DNA from: Massilia sp. IC2-278 | Lineage (GTDB): Bacteria; Pseudomonadota; Gammaproteobacteria; Burkholderiales; Burkholderiaceae_D | Length of the DNA: 64,000 bases | Assembly: GCF_020708045.1 (NCBI RefSeq) | Contig: NZ_JAJFES010000004.1 | Coordinates: forward strand, 1 to 64,000 | Direction: 5' to 3' | Shown: positions 34,496 to 44,047 of the stretch, piece after piece | Layout of the letters: each line of letters opens with the position of its first letter | Numbering within the stretch: position 1 is the stretch's first letter | Notes under the pieces: model-generated | Databases searched by the model: none | What the model was told of the DNA's origin: nothing | Seen by the model: only the letters and a program-made list of their open reading frames with translations | Position numbers and translations under genes: made by a program

Positions 34496-37141
34496 TTAGT
34501 TCGCCAGTGCTTTGCCGACGACTTCGCGCACGTCGTTCGACAGGCGTTGCTGCCCTGCCACCTGCTGCAGCGCTTTCTTCATCTGTTCCTGCAGCGCCGG
34601 GGTGTAACGGCGCCAGCGGTCCATGGCGCGCGCCAGGCGGCTTGCCACCTGCGGGTTCAGGCCGTCGAGGGTGATCACCTGCTCGGCCCAGAAGGCATAG
34701 CCGCTGCCGTCCGGCGCGTGGAACTGCACCGGGTTGTTGGCGCAGAAGCTCGAGACCAGGCTGCGCGCGCGGTTCGGGTTGCGCAGGTTGAAGGCCGGAT
34801 GGCGCATCAGTTCGCGTACGGCGGCCACGTCGCTCGTGGCGCTCGACGCCTGCATGGCGAACCACTTGTCGATGACCAGGGCTTCGTCCTCGAACTCGTC
34901 GTAGAAACGCTGCAGGGCGGCATCGACCGCGGGCACGCGCGCATGGATCATCGCGCTCAGGGCGGCGACGCGGTCGGTCATGTTGCCAGCATTCTCGAAC
35001 TGGTCCTGGGCAAGCCGGATGCCCTCCTCGTCCTGGGCCGCCGTCAGGTAGGCCAGGCACAGGTTCTTCAGGGCGCGCTTGCCGATCGACAGTGCGTCCG
35101 GGCTGTACTCGCCCGGGGTGGCATTCGCGTGGTACTGGGCCAGCAATTGCTCGCGCAGGCGCGCACCGATGTTGGCACGCACGAACTGGCGCGCCAGGTG
35201 GATCGCCAGCGGGTCGACCACGGCGATCTGCTCGGCGACCATGGTTTCCGAAGGCAGCAGCAGGGCCTGCTCGCGGAAGGCCGGGTCGAGGGTGTCGTCG
35301 CTCAGCATCTTGCCCATGGCCAGCAGGAAGGTGTCGTCCAGCAGCAGCGGCGCGCCAACGCCGGCTTCGCCGGTCAGCTTCAACAGGCGCCCCATGGCCA
35401 GGCGCTGGCCGGCTTCCCAGCGGTTCACCGGGTCGCTGTCGTTATTGAACAGGTGCAGCAGGTCGGCGTCGCCGTAGTTGTAGTCGAGGATGATCGGCGC
35501 GGAAAAATCGCGCAGAATCGACGGGGTCGGCTGTTCCTGCACGTTCTCGAACACGAAGCTTTGTTCGGACTGGGTGAGTTCCAGCACGGCCGTCGTACCG
35601 GCATCCTGGCCATCGATGGTGAGCGGCATGTCCTTGCCGTCCGCCCCTAGCAGGCCCACGGCCACCGGAATGTGGAAGGGGAACTTGCTGGTCTGGCCGG
35701 GCGTGGCCGGGCAGGACTGGAAGAAGGTCAGCGTGTAGGTCTTGGCGAGCTCGTCGTAGCGGGTTTCGGCGCGCACGACCGGGGTGCCGGCCTGGCTGTA
35801 CCAGCGCTCGAACAGGGACAAATCGCGGCCGTTCGCGTCAGCCATGGCGCGGCGGAAATCGTCGCAGGTGACGGCTTGCTCGTCGTGGCGTTCAAAGTAG
35901 AGATCCATGCCCTTGCGGAAGCCTTCGCGGCCCAGCAGGGTCTGGTACATGCGCACGACTTCGGCGCCCTTTTCGTACACCGTCACGGTGTAGAAATTGT
36001 TGATCTCGACAAAGGAGTCGGGACGCACCGGGTGGGCCATCGGGCCGGCGTCTTCCGGGAACTGCGCCTGGCGCAAGGTGCGCACCTGGTCGATGCGGCC
36101 GACGGCGCGGCCGGTGTCGGTGCCGACCATGTCGGCGGAGAATTCCTGGTCGCGGAAGACGGTCAAGCCTTCCTTCAGCGACAACTGGAACCAATCGCGG
36201 CAGGTCACGCGGTTGCCGGTCCAGTTGTGGAAGTATTCGTGGCCGACCACGGCTTCGATGCCCTGGAAGTCGATGTCGGTGGCCACGCGCGGATTGGCCA
36301 GCACGAACTTGGTGTTGAAGATGTTCAGGCCCTTGTTTTCCATCGCGCCCATGTTGAAGTCGCTGACGGCGACGATCATGAAGCGGTCGAGGTCGAGCTC
36401 CAGGCCCCAGCGCTCTTCGTCCCAGCGGATACTGTTCTTCAGCGACTGCATGGCGTAGTCGGTCTTGTCGAGGTTGCCCTCTTCCACCCACACCTGCAGC
36501 AGGGCGTCGCGGCCGTCGGCCAGCCTGAACGTTTCTTCCTGGCAGACCAGGCGCGCGGCGACCAGGGCGAACAGGTAGGAAGGCTTCTTGAACGGGTCTT
36601 CCCACTTGGCGTAGTGGCGGCCGTCGCCCAGCTCGCCTTCTTCGACCAGGTTACCGTTCGACAGCAGCACCGGGTACTTGTCCTTGTCGGCGCGCAGCAT
36701 GACTGTGAACTTGGCCATCACGTCCGGGCGGTCCGGGAAGTAGGTGATGGCGCGGAAGCCTTCGGCCTCGCACTGGGTGTAGAAGCTGCCGTTCGAGGTG
36801 TACAGGCCGTTGAGCGTGGTGTTCTGTTCCGGCACGCAGATCGTTTCGATCTCGAGCGTGACTTCTTCGGGCGTATCGGGAATGGTCAGCAGGCTGCCTT
36901 CGATGCGGTAATCCTGCTCGCCAAGGTCCTTGCCATTCATGCGCAGCGCCACCAGCTCCAGGTTTTCGCCATAGAGCTCGATTTCGCGCTGGGCGCTGTC
37001 TGGATTGCGGCGCATCGTCAGCCGGTTGGCGACGATGGTGCGGGCGGGATCGAGGTCGAAGCCGAGTTCGACGGTGTCCACGAGGTAGCTGGGCGGGGTG
37101 TAGTCTTTCCGGTAGATCGTCTGGGGCGTATCGGTGCGCAT
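34496..37141 (-). CDS. pepN: Aminopeptidase N
   Basis: 881 aa, close to E. coli PepN. Cytoplasmic M1 aminopeptidase that removes N-terminal residues from peptides. The exopeptidase motif is intact (FNMGAMENKGLN) and the zinc site HEYFH with the third ligand in SLKEGLT follows at HExxH-X18-E spacing. The domain order (N-terminal beta domain, catalytic domain, small beta domain, helical C-terminal domain from about residue 550) is standard. It is unrelated in role to the two secreted M1 enzymes at 15140 and 17842, which lack GAMEN. It is divergent from the DUF4136 lipoprotein gene. Confidence 0.97.
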   Translation of the reverse strand: MRTDTPQTIYRKDYTPPSYLVDTVELGFDLDPARTIVANRLTMRRNPDSAQREIELYGENLELVALRMNGKDLGEQDYRIEGSLLTIPDTPEEVTLEIETICVPEQNTTLNGLYTSNGSFYTQCEAEGFRAITYFPDRPDVMAKFTVMLRADKDKYPVLLSNGNLVEEGELGDGRHYAKWEDPFKKPSYLFALVAARLVCQEETFRLADGRDALLQVWVEEGNLDKTDYAMQSLKNSIRWDEERWGLELDLDRFMIVAVSDFNMGAMENKGLNIFNTKFVLANPRVATDIDFQGIEAVVGHEYFHNWTGNRVTCRDWFQLSLKEGLTVFRDQEFSADMVGTDTGRAVGRIDQVRTLRQAQFPEDAGPMAHPVRPDSFVEINNFYTVTVYEKGAEVVRMYQTLLGREGFRKGMDLYFERHDEQAVTCDDFRRAMADANGRDLSLFERWYSQAGTPVVRAETRYDELAKTYTLTFFQSCPATPGQTSKFPFHIPVAVGLLGADGKDMPLTIDGQDAGTTAVLELTQSEQSFVFENVQEQPTPSILRDFSAPIILDYNYGDADLLHLFNNDSDPVNRWEAGQRLAMGRLLKLTGEAGVGAPLLLDDTFLLAMGKMLSDDTLDPAFREQALLLPSETMVAEQIAVVDPLAIHLARQFVRANIGARLREQLLAQYHANATPGEYSPDALSIGKRALKNLCLAYLTAAQDEEGIRLAQDQFENAGNMTDRVAALSAMIHARVPAVDAALQRFYDEFEDEALVIDKWFAMQASSATSDVAAVRELMRHPAFNLRNPNRARSLVSSFCANNPVQFHAPDGSGYAFWAEQVITLDGLNPQVASRLARAMDRWRRYTPALQEQMKKALQQVAGQQRLSNDVREVVGKALAN

Positions 37142-37343
37142 GGGATGGTTCCGAAAAATACGGTCGAAGAAGAAGGTCTTATTCTACCAACAAGGTTTGG
37201 CGGGACGCGCCTGAATTCCGTGTATCGGCATGTGTCGGGATGTGGCACTGGTAACGGGGTGTAAATTTATCTGTAAAAATGTGGTAGCAGGCGCAAGCTA
37301 AGGATAGGCAAAGACCGTCTATCCATTGAAGAGAGAGAAACGA

Positions 37344-37979
37344 ATGAAACGCTTGATCATGATGACAGCCGCGGCTGCCATGGCCCTGCTGTTGGGCGGC
37401 TGCGCGACCACCATCCGCAGCGATGTCACCACCTTCCACCAGTGGCCGGCGCAGATCGAGGAGAAGAGTTATGTCTTCGAAGCACCACCCGCCATCGACA
37501 ACACCCTGGAATACCAGAGCTACCAGAACCTGGTGCGCGGGCAACTGGCGCAACTGGGTTTCCGTGAAGCGCCAGCCGGCCCGGCGGCCCTGAAAGTGGG
37601 CATGCGCTTCACGACCACCGACGTGCCGGTGCGCGTGATCGAACCGGCGATGCCGATGTATGGCTATCCGTATTACCGCATGGGCCCGCGCTTCGGTCCG
37701 CGCGGGCGCTGGGCGGGCTGGTATCACCCGTTCTATGACCCGTTCTGGAATCCCTTCCCGGCGTATGAAGTGTCGATCCAGCACCAGTACCGGCGCGAGC
37801 TGCAGGTGTCGATCAAGGATGCGGGCGACAAGCGCTTGTTCGATGTTACCGTGCACAACATGAGCCGCGAGCTATCCACGCCGGAAGTGATGCCGGCGCT
37901 GGTGCAGAGCGCGTTTGCGGGCTTCCCGGGGCCGAGCGGTGGGGTCAGGCGGGTGGAGTTGCAGCGCAAGAATGGATGA
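37344..37979 (+). CDS. DUF4136 lipoprotein
   Basis: 211 aa. Lipoprotein signal with the lipobox LLGGC. The mature domain begins TIRSDVTTFHQWP, and has YQSYQNLVRGQLAQLGFREA, the usual helix of DUF4136 proteins. A Pro/Tyr/Trp/Arg-rich loop (YPYYRMGPRFGPRGRWAGWY) interrupts the domain. It is anchored in the envelope, function unknown. GAGAGAG precedes the ATG, and a strong intrinsic terminator follows 34 bases after the stop, so it is a single-gene unit. Confidence 0.85.
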   Translation: MKRLIMMTAAAAMALLLGGCATTIRSDVTTFHQWPAQIEEKSYVFEAPPAIDNTLEYQSYQNLVRGQLAQLGFREAPAGPAALKVGMRFTTTDVPVRVIEPAMPMYGYPYYRMGPRFGPRGRWAGWYHPFYDPFWNPFPAYEVSIQHQYRRELQVSIKDAGDKRLFDVTVHNMSRELSTPEVMPALVQSAFAGFPGPSGGVRRVELQRKNG

Positions 37980-38013
37980 GATGCGGGGCTGGTGAAAGCT
38001 GGCTTGGCGGAAT

Positions 38014-38044
38014 CAAAAGCCGGGGGTGATCCCCGGCTTTTTTA
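38014..38044 (+). terminator. Intrinsic terminator after the DUF4136 gene
   Basis: AAAAGCCGGGG-GTGA-TCCCCGGCTTTTTTT: perfect GC-rich stem and T-tract. Confidence 0.92.
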
Positions 38045-38090
38045 TTGCTGATTGCGCATGATCTCGCTGCTGCAATCACCCGTACGGTGG

Positions 38091-38114
38091 GCACTCCGTG
38101 CCCACGCGGTTACG
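38091..38114 (+). repeat. Palindromic intergenic repeat, copy i
   Basis: CGTACG, GTGGGCAC-TCC-GTGCCCAC, GCGGTTACG. Paired with inverted copy j across about 125 bases; the spacer keeps a diverged form of the companion sequence (CGTGCCGTGAAATGTCGCTC). Confidence 0.8.
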
Positions 38115-38239
38115 TGCTCATCCTTGAGGACACGTGCCGTGAAATGTCGCTCGCGCGATATCACTCGGCCGAGATCGGATTCTGGCTCGCGGATACTGCG
38201 CGAGCGAATCGTCACTGCACGTAGCCAATAGCCCACGCA

Positions 38240-38273
38240 CGTAACCGCGTGGGCACGGAGTGCCCACCGTACG
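38240..38273 (-). repeat. Palindromic intergenic repeat, copy j
   Basis: CGTAACCGC, GTGGGCAC-GGA-GTGCCCAC, CGTACGG. Inverted partner of copy i; ends 12 bases from the stop of the leftward small membrane protein gene. Confidence 0.8.
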
Positions 38274-38284
38274 GTCGAATCCGC

Positions 38285-38428
38285 CTATGAGAAATAGGCC
38301 TCGGAGCCGAAGGTGATCGCGATAATGAGAAGCACCGCCAGCACCAGCACAATCAATAAACGCCCGAACTTCGGCGTGCCGCCGGCCTCCGGCTCGTTCG
38401 GCTCGCGGTCGTCGCTGAACTCCCTCAT
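38285..38428 (-). CDS. 47-aa membrane protein coupled to the quinone reductase gene
   Basis: [20 protein letters not shown] followed by a membrane helix (RLLIVLVLAVLLIIAITFG). Its ATG overlaps the TGA of the upstream oxidoreductase gene by 4 bases, so it is probably translated by coupling. The acidic N-terminus and single helix give no family. It is the last gene of a leftward operon that begins with the DMT transporter. Confidence 0.6.
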   Translation of the reverse strand: MREFSDDREPNEPEAGGTPKFGRLLIVLVLAVLLIIAITFGSEAYFS

Positions 38429-39402
38429 GGCAGCAGGATCGTCGAGCCCGTCGTGCGGCGGGCTTCGAGCGCGATGTGGGCTTGCGCCGCATCGGCCAAG
38501 TCGAAGCGCTGGTGGATGTCGATCTTCACCTTGCCGCTACCAACCATCTCGAACAGATCGGCTGCCATCGCCTCCAGCTCGGGCCGCGTGGCCGCGTACG
38601 ACCCAAGCGAGGGCCGCGTGAGATACAGCGAGCCGCGCGACGCCAGTTCGTTCATGGTGAACGCCGGCACCGCCCCGGACGAGTTGCCGAAGCTGACCAT
38701 CAGCCCGCGCGGCTGCAGGCAGTCGAGCGAGCGGATGAAGGTGTCCTTACCCACCGAGTCATAGACCACCGGCACCTTCTTACCGCCGGTGATCTCCAGC
38801 ACGCGCGCCACGATGTCTTCCTCGTTGTAGTTGATCACGTGTGCGGCGCCATGCGCCAGCGCCAGCTCACCCTTTTCCTTCGACCCGACCGTGCCGATCA
38901 GGTTCACGCCCAGCGCCCGCGCCCACTGGCAGGCGATCAGCCCGACGCCGCCGGCCGCCGCATGGAACAGAATCGTCTGGCCCGCCTGCAGCTTGTAGGT
39001 GCTATTGAACAGGTATTGCACCGTCAGCCCCTGCAGCATCATGGCAGCGGCGGTCTCGAAGTCGATCGCGTCCGGTAGCTTCACCAGGATGTCGGCCGGC
39101 ATGGTGCGCAGTTCGCTGTAGGCGCCGTTCGGCCGCCCGGCATAGGCCACGCGGTCGCCCGGCTGCACGTGGGTCACGCCCTCGCCCACCGCCTCGACCA
39201 CGCCGGCGCCTTCTTGCCCCAGTCCGCTGGGCAAGGGCATCGGGTACAGGCCGGTGCGGAAATACACGTCGATGTAGTTCAGCCCGATCGCATGCTGGCG
39301 CACGCGCGCTTCGCCCGGGCCCGGTTCGCCCACCTCGACATCGACATATTCCAGCACTTCCGGACCGCCGGTGCGCGTGAGTCGGATTGCCTTGGCCATC
39401 AT
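38425..39402 (-). CDS. Quinone oxidoreductase, zinc-less MDR family
   Basis: 325 aa. NADPH:quinone reductase-like. The N-terminal catalytic domain has [26 protein letters not shown], and the Rossmann fold shows [18 protein letters not shown] at about residues 143-160; the zinc-binding cysteines of alcohol dehydrogenases are missing, as in QorA. It would reduce quinones or reactive aldehydes with NADPH. It is encoded directly after methylglyoxal synthase with overlapping codons, so it may act on methylglyoxal-derived or other electrophiles; this link is inference. A second ATG one codon later is equally possible. Confidence 0.9.
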   Translation of the reverse strand: MMAKAIRLTRTGGPEVLEYVDVEVGEPGPGEARVRQHAIGLNYIDVYFRTGLYPMPLPSGLGQEGAGVVEAVGEGVTHVQPGDRVAYAGRPNGAYSELRTMPADILVKLPDAIDFETAAAMMLQGLTVQYLFNSTYKLQAGQTILFHAAAGGVGLIACQWARALGVNLIGTVGSKEKGELALAHGAAHVINYNEEDIVARVLEITGGKKVPVVYDSVGKDTFIRSLDCLQPRGLMVSFGNSSGAVPAFTMNELASRGSLYLTRPSLGSYAATRPELEAMAADLFEMVGSGKVKIDIHQRFDLADAAQAHIALEARRTTGSTILLP

Positions 39403-39794
39403 GGTTTCTTCTCCTCGTTGTTGGCGTTCATCAGTCGGGACAGGACCAGGTGCGCCGTGGCCACGTTCGTTGCGCAGGCGATGTTGTGCACGTCACAGGC
39501 GCGCACTAGGGCGTTGATGTCGGGCTCGTGCGGCTGGGGCGTCATCGGGTCGCGCAGGAAGATCACGCAATCGATTTCCCCGGTCACCAGTTGGGCGCCG
39601 ATCTGCAAGTCGCCGCCGAAGGGCCCGGAATGCTTGCACTCGACCGTCAGGCCGAGTTCGTTGATCAGGCGCCCGCCGGTGGTGCCGGTGGCGGTGAGCG
39701 TGCAGCCGGCCAGGAAGTCCCGGTACCCGGCGGCCAGCGTAATCATGTCGTCTTTCTTCTTGTCGTGCGCGATGAGGGCAATGCGAGGCTTCAT
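39399..39794 (-). CDS. mgsA: Methylglyoxal synthase
   Basis: 131 aa. Converts dihydroxyacetone phosphate to methylglyoxal and phosphate. The block [13 protein letters not shown] has the phosphate-binding His and Lys; TATGTTGG and [14 protein letters not shown] hold the substrate-site residues, and the catalytic Asp lies in [14 protein letters not shown]. The ATG at 39794 has AAGAGACGAA upstream. It sits between the DMT transporter and the quinone reductase and overlaps the latter's start. Confidence 0.95.
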   Translation of the reverse strand: MKPRIALIAHDKKKDDMITLAAGYRDFLAGCTLTATGTTGGRLINELGLTVECKHSGPFGGDLQIGAQLVTGEIDCVIFLRDPMTPQPHEPDINALVRACDVHNIACATNVATAHLVLSRLMNANNEEKKP

Positions 39795-39805
39795 TTCGTC
39801 TCTTT

Positions 39806-40726
39806 CTATTTTTTCAGGGACAACATGTAGATACCTGCCAGGACCAGGCCGGTTCCCGCCAGCTGCACCGCCGTGACCGGTTCTCCCAGTAGCAAAGCGC
39901 CGAGGAACAGCGTCGACACCGGCCCGATCATGCCGGCCTGCGAGGCGGTGGCGGCGCCGATGCGGCCCACCGCGACCATCGTCATGAACACCGGGAAGAT
40001 AGTACAGAAAACCCCGTTCACGAGCGAGAGTCCATACACCTGCAGCGGCTGCACCAGCAGCGTCGCCGGGCGCAGCAGGAAGAACTGCGCGATGCCGGCC
40101 ACGCTGGACACGCACATCGCGTAGGCCACCAGGCGCAGCGAGCCGACCCGCTTCACCATCTCGCCCGAGCCGAGCAGGTAGACGGCATAGGTGATGGCCG
40201 AGCCCAGCACGAACAGCGAGCCGATCACCGTGCTGCCGGCCCCGCCCGCGAGGTCGTGCACGAACACCAGGACGATGCCGCAGTAGGACAGGGCCAGCGC
40301 GCCCCACTCCAGGGCCGTGATGCGGCGCTTCAGGAAGATGGCGGTGATCGCCAGCACGAAGGTCGGCGTGAGAAACAGGATCAGGCGCTCGAGCCCGACC
40401 GAGATGTATTGCAGCCCCAGGAAATCGAGGTAGCTCGACAGGTAGTAACCGATGAGCCCGAGCCCGACGATGCGCCAGCGGTCAGCCCAGCTCAGCGGGG
40501 CTTGCGTGCGCATCTTCCAGATCGCCACGCCAGCGAACACCGGAAGCGAGAACAGCATTCTGAAGGCGATCAATGTTACTGCGTCGATGTGGTAGCGATA
40601 CAGCAATTTGGCGACCACGGCTTTCGTGGAAAACAGGACGGCGCCAGCAATGGCGATGGCGAGGCCGCCGACGAGGGTGGCACGTGGTATGGAAGCGGCA
40701 GATGTGCCTGGCGCGGACTGGGTCAT
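39806..40726 (-). CDS. DMT-family (EamA) transporter
   Basis: 306 aa with ten predicted membrane segments in two EamA repeats; [20 protein letters not shown] in the first and [20 protein letters not shown] in the second are typical. Members export or import metabolites across the inner membrane; the substrate is unknown. The start at 40726 gives the usual short N-terminus before the first membrane helix; an ATG 30 codons earlier adds non-family sequence. The gene leads the leftward mgsA-quinone reductase-small protein operon, with 11 bases to mgsA. Confidence 0.88.
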   Translation of the reverse strand: MTQSAPGTSAASIPRATLVGGLAIAIAGAVLFSTKAVVAKLLYRYHIDAVTLIAFRMLFSLPVFAGVAIWKMRTQAPLSWADRWRIVGLGLIGYYLSSYLDFLGLQYISVGLERLILFLTPTFVLAITAIFLKRRITALEWGALALSYCGIVLVFVHDLAGGAGSTVIGSLFVLGSAITYAVYLLGSGEMVKRVGSLRLVAYAMCVSSVAGIAQFFLLRPATLLVQPLQVYGLSLVNGVFCTIFPVFMTMVAVGRIGAATASQAGMIGPVSTLFLGALLLGEPVTAVQLAGTGLVLAGIYMLSLKK

Positions 40727-40831
40727 CCGTCGATTGTACGGCCAAGCACAAAATCGAGCTCGGCAGAAGCCCGGAACGCAAGCCCATGCGGGGAGTCGAA
40801 GCTCTACATCTACCATTCATGAGGAGCGACA

Positions 40832-40903
40832 ATGCCGAACTCGAGCATAACCATGCGGCGGCCGCGCGGCCGTCCGAACCGGGCCACGGGAGCGTACAGA
40901 TGA
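40832..40903 (+). CDS. Possible 23-aa leader peptide before the DUF2182 gene
   Basis: MPNSSITMRRPRGRPNRATG plus three residues. A strong ribosome binding site (GAGGAG, five bases from ATG) precedes it and its TGA overlaps the ATG of the DUF2182 gene (ATGA). The DUF2182 gene also has its own GGGAG. It may be a coupling leader or simply chance; the basic, Arg-rich composition is unlike neighbouring proteins. Confidence 0.3.
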   Translation: MPNSSITMRRPRGRPNRATGAYR

Positions 40904-41688
40904 CCGCCCTTGTCCGCGTCGATACCCAGCCGGGGCGCGAGCGTCCGCTCGTCATTGCCTGGCTGTCGGGCATCGTGGCCCTGTGCTGGGCCTGCCTGGT
41001 ATTCCAGGCGCTGCACATCTCGTCCGCCGAACCGGCCAGCCTGGCGCACACGAGCCGGCCCCTGAGCACGCCGCCCTACCGCGCCTACGAGCTGGTGCTG
41101 GTGCTGGCGATGTGGGGCGCCATGCTGTCGGCCATGGTGCTGCCGGCCGCCACGCCGGCGATCCTGCTGTTTGCCCGCATCAACCGCCTGGCGCAGTCGG
41201 TACGCCACCCGAACCTGGCGACCCTGCTGTTCGTGGGCGGCTACCTGGCCGTGTGGAGCGGCTTCGGCGCCCTGGCCACCCTGGCCCAGTGGGCCCTGCA
41301 CGACGCCGGCGCCCTCGATACCGGGATGGCCGTGATGAACGCCAGCGCCTGCGGCCTGATCCTGGTGGCGGCCGGGCTCTACCAGTGGACGCCAGCCAAG
41401 CATGCCTGCCTGCAGGTGTGCCGCAATCCGCTCGGCTTTGTCCTCACCGGCTGGCGCTCGGGCCTGCTGGGGGCGCTGCGCATGGGCCTCGGCCACGGAC
41501 TCTACTGTTGCGGCTCGTGCTGGCTGCTGATGCTGCTGCTGTTCGTGGCCGGCGTCACCAACTTCGCCGCCCTGCTCGGCCTGGCCGGGCTGCTGCTGGC
41601 CGAGAAGCTGCTGCCGGGCGGGACGGTAGTGGCCTGTATCGGCGGACTCGGGCTCGTTGCGTGGGGCACACTCTTGCTGTTTCCATAA
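40900..41688 (+). CDS. DUF2182 integral membrane protein
   Basis: 262 aa with about six membrane segments. The DUF2182 hallmark is seen in MWGAMLSAMVLPAATPAILL, matching the MxxAMMxP-like block of the family, and LRMGLGHGLYCCGSCWLLML with a paired-cysteine motif. Proteins of this type are described as predicted metal-binding membrane proteins and are often next to DUF1326 genes; none is present here. Function is not established. It stands alone, divergent from the DMT transporter. Confidence 0.85.
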   Translation: MTALVRVDTQPGRERPLVIAWLSGIVALCWACLVFQALHISSAEPASLAHTSRPLSTPPYRAYELVLVLAMWGAMLSAMVLPAATPAILLFARINRLAQSVRHPNLATLLFVGGYLAVWSGFGALATLAQWALHDAGALDTGMAVMNASACGLILVAAGLYQWTPAKHACLQVCRNPLGFVLTGWRSGLLGALRMGLGHGLYCCGSCWLLMLLLFVAGVTNFAALLGLAGLLLAEKLLPGGTVVACIGGLGLVAWGTLLLFP

Positions 41689-41800
41689 CACGGGGAGGCA
41701 GATTCCGGGGCGGGGTGCATGCTAGAATGTCGGCCACTCTTGCATAAGGGGCTTTTGGTCAAACGGTCGCAAGCCCCGTACCGTCTAAGGAATACTCGAC

Positions 41801-42526
41801 ATGGCTGGACACAGCAAATGGGCCAACATCAAGCATAAGAAAGCCGCCACCGACGCCAAGCGCGGCAAGATCTGGACCCGTCTCATCAAGGAAATCACGG
41901 TTGCCGCGCGCATGGGCGGCGGCGACCTCGACGCCAACCCGCGCCTGCGCCTGGCAGTCGACAAGGCAGCCGACGCCAATATGCCGAAGGACAACGTCAC
42001 GCGTGCGATCCAGCGCGGCTCGGGCAGCCTGGAAGGCGTGGACTACGAAGAGATCCGCTACGAAGGCTACGGCATCGGCGGCGCGGCGATCATCGTCGAC
42101 TGCATGACCGACAACCGCGTGCGGACCGTGGCCGAAGTGCGCCACGCCTTCAGCAAGTTCGGCGGCAACATGGGCACCGAGGGTTCGGTGGCCTTCATGT
42201 TCAAGCACACCGGCCAGTTCCTGTTCGCGCCGGGCGTGGAAGAAGACAAGCTGATGGAAGCGGCGCTGGAAGCCGGCGCCGACGACGTGGTGCAGGACGA
42301 GGAAGGCGGCTTCGAAGTGCTGTGCGACCCGTTCGCGTTCTCGAACGTGAAGACGGCGCTGGAAGCGGCGGGCTTCAAGGCCGAAGTGGCGGAAGTCATC
42401 ATGAAGCCGGCCACCGAAACCGTGTTCACGGGCGACGACGCCATCAAGATGCAGAAGCTGCTGGACGCGCTGGAAAACCTGGACGACGTCCAGGAGATCT
42501 ACACCAACGCAGTGATCGAAGAGTAA
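41801..42526 (+). CDS. yebC: YebC/PmpR-family protein
   Basis: 241 aa. [20 protein letters not shown] is the invariant N-terminus of the family, followed by the three-domain fold and the central block [20 protein letters not shown]. Members were described as DNA-binding regulators; more recent work links YebC to translation of proline-rich stretches. AAGGAA precedes the ATG. It is followed by purD after 28 bases, as in other Burkholderiales. Confidence 0.96.
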   Translation: MAGHSKWANIKHKKAATDAKRGKIWTRLIKEITVAARMGGGDLDANPRLRLAVDKAADANMPKDNVTRAIQRGSGSLEGVDYEEIRYEGYGIGGAAIIVDCMTDNRVRTVAEVRHAFSKFGGNMGTEGSVAFMFKHTGQFLFAPGVEEDKLMEAALEAGADDVVQDEEGGFEVLCDPFAFSNVKTALEAAGFKAEVAEVIMKPATETVFTGDDAIKMQKLLDALENLDDVQEIYTNAVIEE

Positions 42527-42554
42527 ATCCGAAGAACAAGCGCGAAAGCCACGT

Positions 42555-43820
42555 ATGAAAATCCTGGTAGTCGGCTCTGGGGGCCGTGAACATGCTCTGG
42601 CCTGGAAACTGGCCCAATCCGAACGCGTCCAGGTGGTCTATGTGGCGCCGGGCAATGGCGGCACCGCGCTCGATTCGCGCCTGGTGAACCTGGACATCAC
42701 CGACCCGGCCGCCCTGGCCGACTTCGTGGTGGCCGAGCACGTCGGGCTGACCCTGGTCGGGCCGGAAGCGCCGCTGGCGGCCGGCATCGTGAATCTGTTC
42801 CGCTCGCGCGGCCTGAAGATCTTCGGGCCGACGCGCGAAGCGGCACAGCTGGAAAGTTCCAAGGATTTTGCCAAGGCCTTCATGCAGCGCCACGGCATTC
42901 CGACCGCGAAGTACCAGAGTTTTTCCGATGCCGCCGAAGCGCACGCCTACGTGGATGCGAACGGTGCGCCGATCGTCATCAAGGCCGACGGCCTGGCCGC
43001 CGGCAAGGGCGTGGTGGTGGCCATGACGCTGGAAGAAGCGCATGCCGCGGTCGACCACATGCTGTCGGATAACGCCTTTGGCGACGCCGGCGCGCGCATC
43101 GTGATCGAGGAATTCCTGGCCGGCGAAGAAGCCAGCTTCATCGTCATGTGCGACGGCAAGAACGTCTTGCCAATGGCCACCTCGCAAGACCACAAGCGCC
43201 TGAAGGATGCGGACCAGGGCCCGAACACGGGCGGCATGGGCGCCTACTCCCCTGCCCCGATCGTGACCCCGGCCATGCATGCGCGCGTGATGCGCGAGAT
43301 CATCAACCCGACCATCCAGGGCATGGCCAAGGACGGCATCCAGTTCACCGGCTTCCTGTACGTCGGCCTGATGATCGACGCCGAAGGCAACCCGCGTACG
43401 CTGGAATTCAATTGCCGCATGGGCGACCCGGAAACCCAGCCGATCATGGCGCGCCTGAAAAGCGATTACGTCAACGTGCTGGAACACGCCTGCAACGGCA
43501 CGCTCAATGCGGTGGACCTGGAATGGGACCGCCGCACCGCCGTGGGCGTGGTGATGGCGGCAGCCGGCTACCCGGACAGCCCACGCAAGGGCGATGTCAT
43601 CGAAGGGATTGCGGCCGAGACGGCCGAATGCATCACTTTCCATGCCGGCACCCAGATCGTGGACGGCAAGCTGCAGTCGAACGGCGGGCGCGTGCTGTGC
43701 GTGGTGGGGCTGGGCGACAGCGTCAAGATGGCGCAGAAGCAGGCGTATGAGGGTGTGGAGAAGATTCGCTTCGATGGCGCGCAGTTCCGCCGCGATATCG
43801 GGTGGCGTGGGGTTAAATAA
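42555..43820 (+). CDS. purD: Phosphoribosylamine-glycine ligase
   Basis: 421 aa. Forms glycinamide ribonucleotide from phosphoribosylamine, glycine and ATP in purine synthesis. N-terminal MKILVVGSGGREHALAWKLA, ATP-grasp domain with IKADGLAAGKGVVVA, and GARIVIEEFLAGEEASF are all standard. The C-terminal domain with RMGDPETQPIM is complete. It shares a direction and short gap with yebC. Confidence 0.97.
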   Translation: MKILVVGSGGREHALAWKLAQSERVQVVYVAPGNGGTALDSRLVNLDITDPAALADFVVAEHVGLTLVGPEAPLAAGIVNLFRSRGLKIFGPTREAAQLESSKDFAKAFMQRHGIPTAKYQSFSDAAEAHAYVDANGAPIVIKADGLAAGKGVVVAMTLEEAHAAVDHMLSDNAFGDAGARIVIEEFLAGEEASFIVMCDGKNVLPMATSQDHKRLKDADQGPNTGGMGAYSPAPIVTPAMHARVMREIINPTIQGMAKDGIQFTGFLYVGLMIDAEGNPRTLEFNCRMGDPETQPIMARLKSDYVNVLEHACNGTLNAVDLEWDRRTAVGVVMAAAGYPDSPRKGDVIEGIAAETAECITFHAGTQIVDGKLQSNGGRVLCVVGLGDSVKMAQKQAYEGVEKIRFDGAQFRRDIGWRGVK

Positions 43821-43887
43821 GTTTTGATCGTGGCGAGTTCATAGGCTAGCGGGCGAATCATCCCGGCTGCAGGCCACCGCACACGCA

Positions 43888-43922
43888 CGTAACCGCGTGG
43901 GCACGGAGTGCCCACCGTACGG
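43888..43922 (-). repeat. Palindromic intergenic repeat, copy k
   Basis: CGTAACCGC, GTGGGCAC-GGA-GTGCCCAC, CGTACGG, between purD and hemF. This gap (298 bases) contains copies k, l and m and no gene. Confidence 0.8.
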
Positions 43923-43944
43923 GACGCGCCGCAGGCTGGGGTTT

Positions 43945-43993
43945 CGTAGGGTGGACACCTGTGTCCACGCTGTCTCACCATCTGCACACCACC
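43945..43993 (+). repeat. Palindromic repeat, copy l (A-T variant arm)
   Basis: CGTAGG then GTGGACAC-CT-GTGTCCAC, followed by CGCTGTCTCACCATCTGCAC. First unit of a tandem pair with copy m, unit length about 55 bases. Confidence 0.82.
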
Positions 43994-43999
43994 AAGATT

Positions 44000-44047
44000 C
44001 GTAGGGTGGGCACTTGTGCCCACGCTGTCTTACCATCTGCACACCAC
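44000..44047 (+). repeat. Palindromic repeat, copy m (G-C variant arm)
   Basis: CGTAGG then GTGGGCAC-TT-GTGCCCAC, followed by CGCTGTCTTACCATCTGCAC. Compared with copy l the fifth base pair of the arm changes from A-T to G-C on both sides, while the tails differ by one base. Confidence 0.82.
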
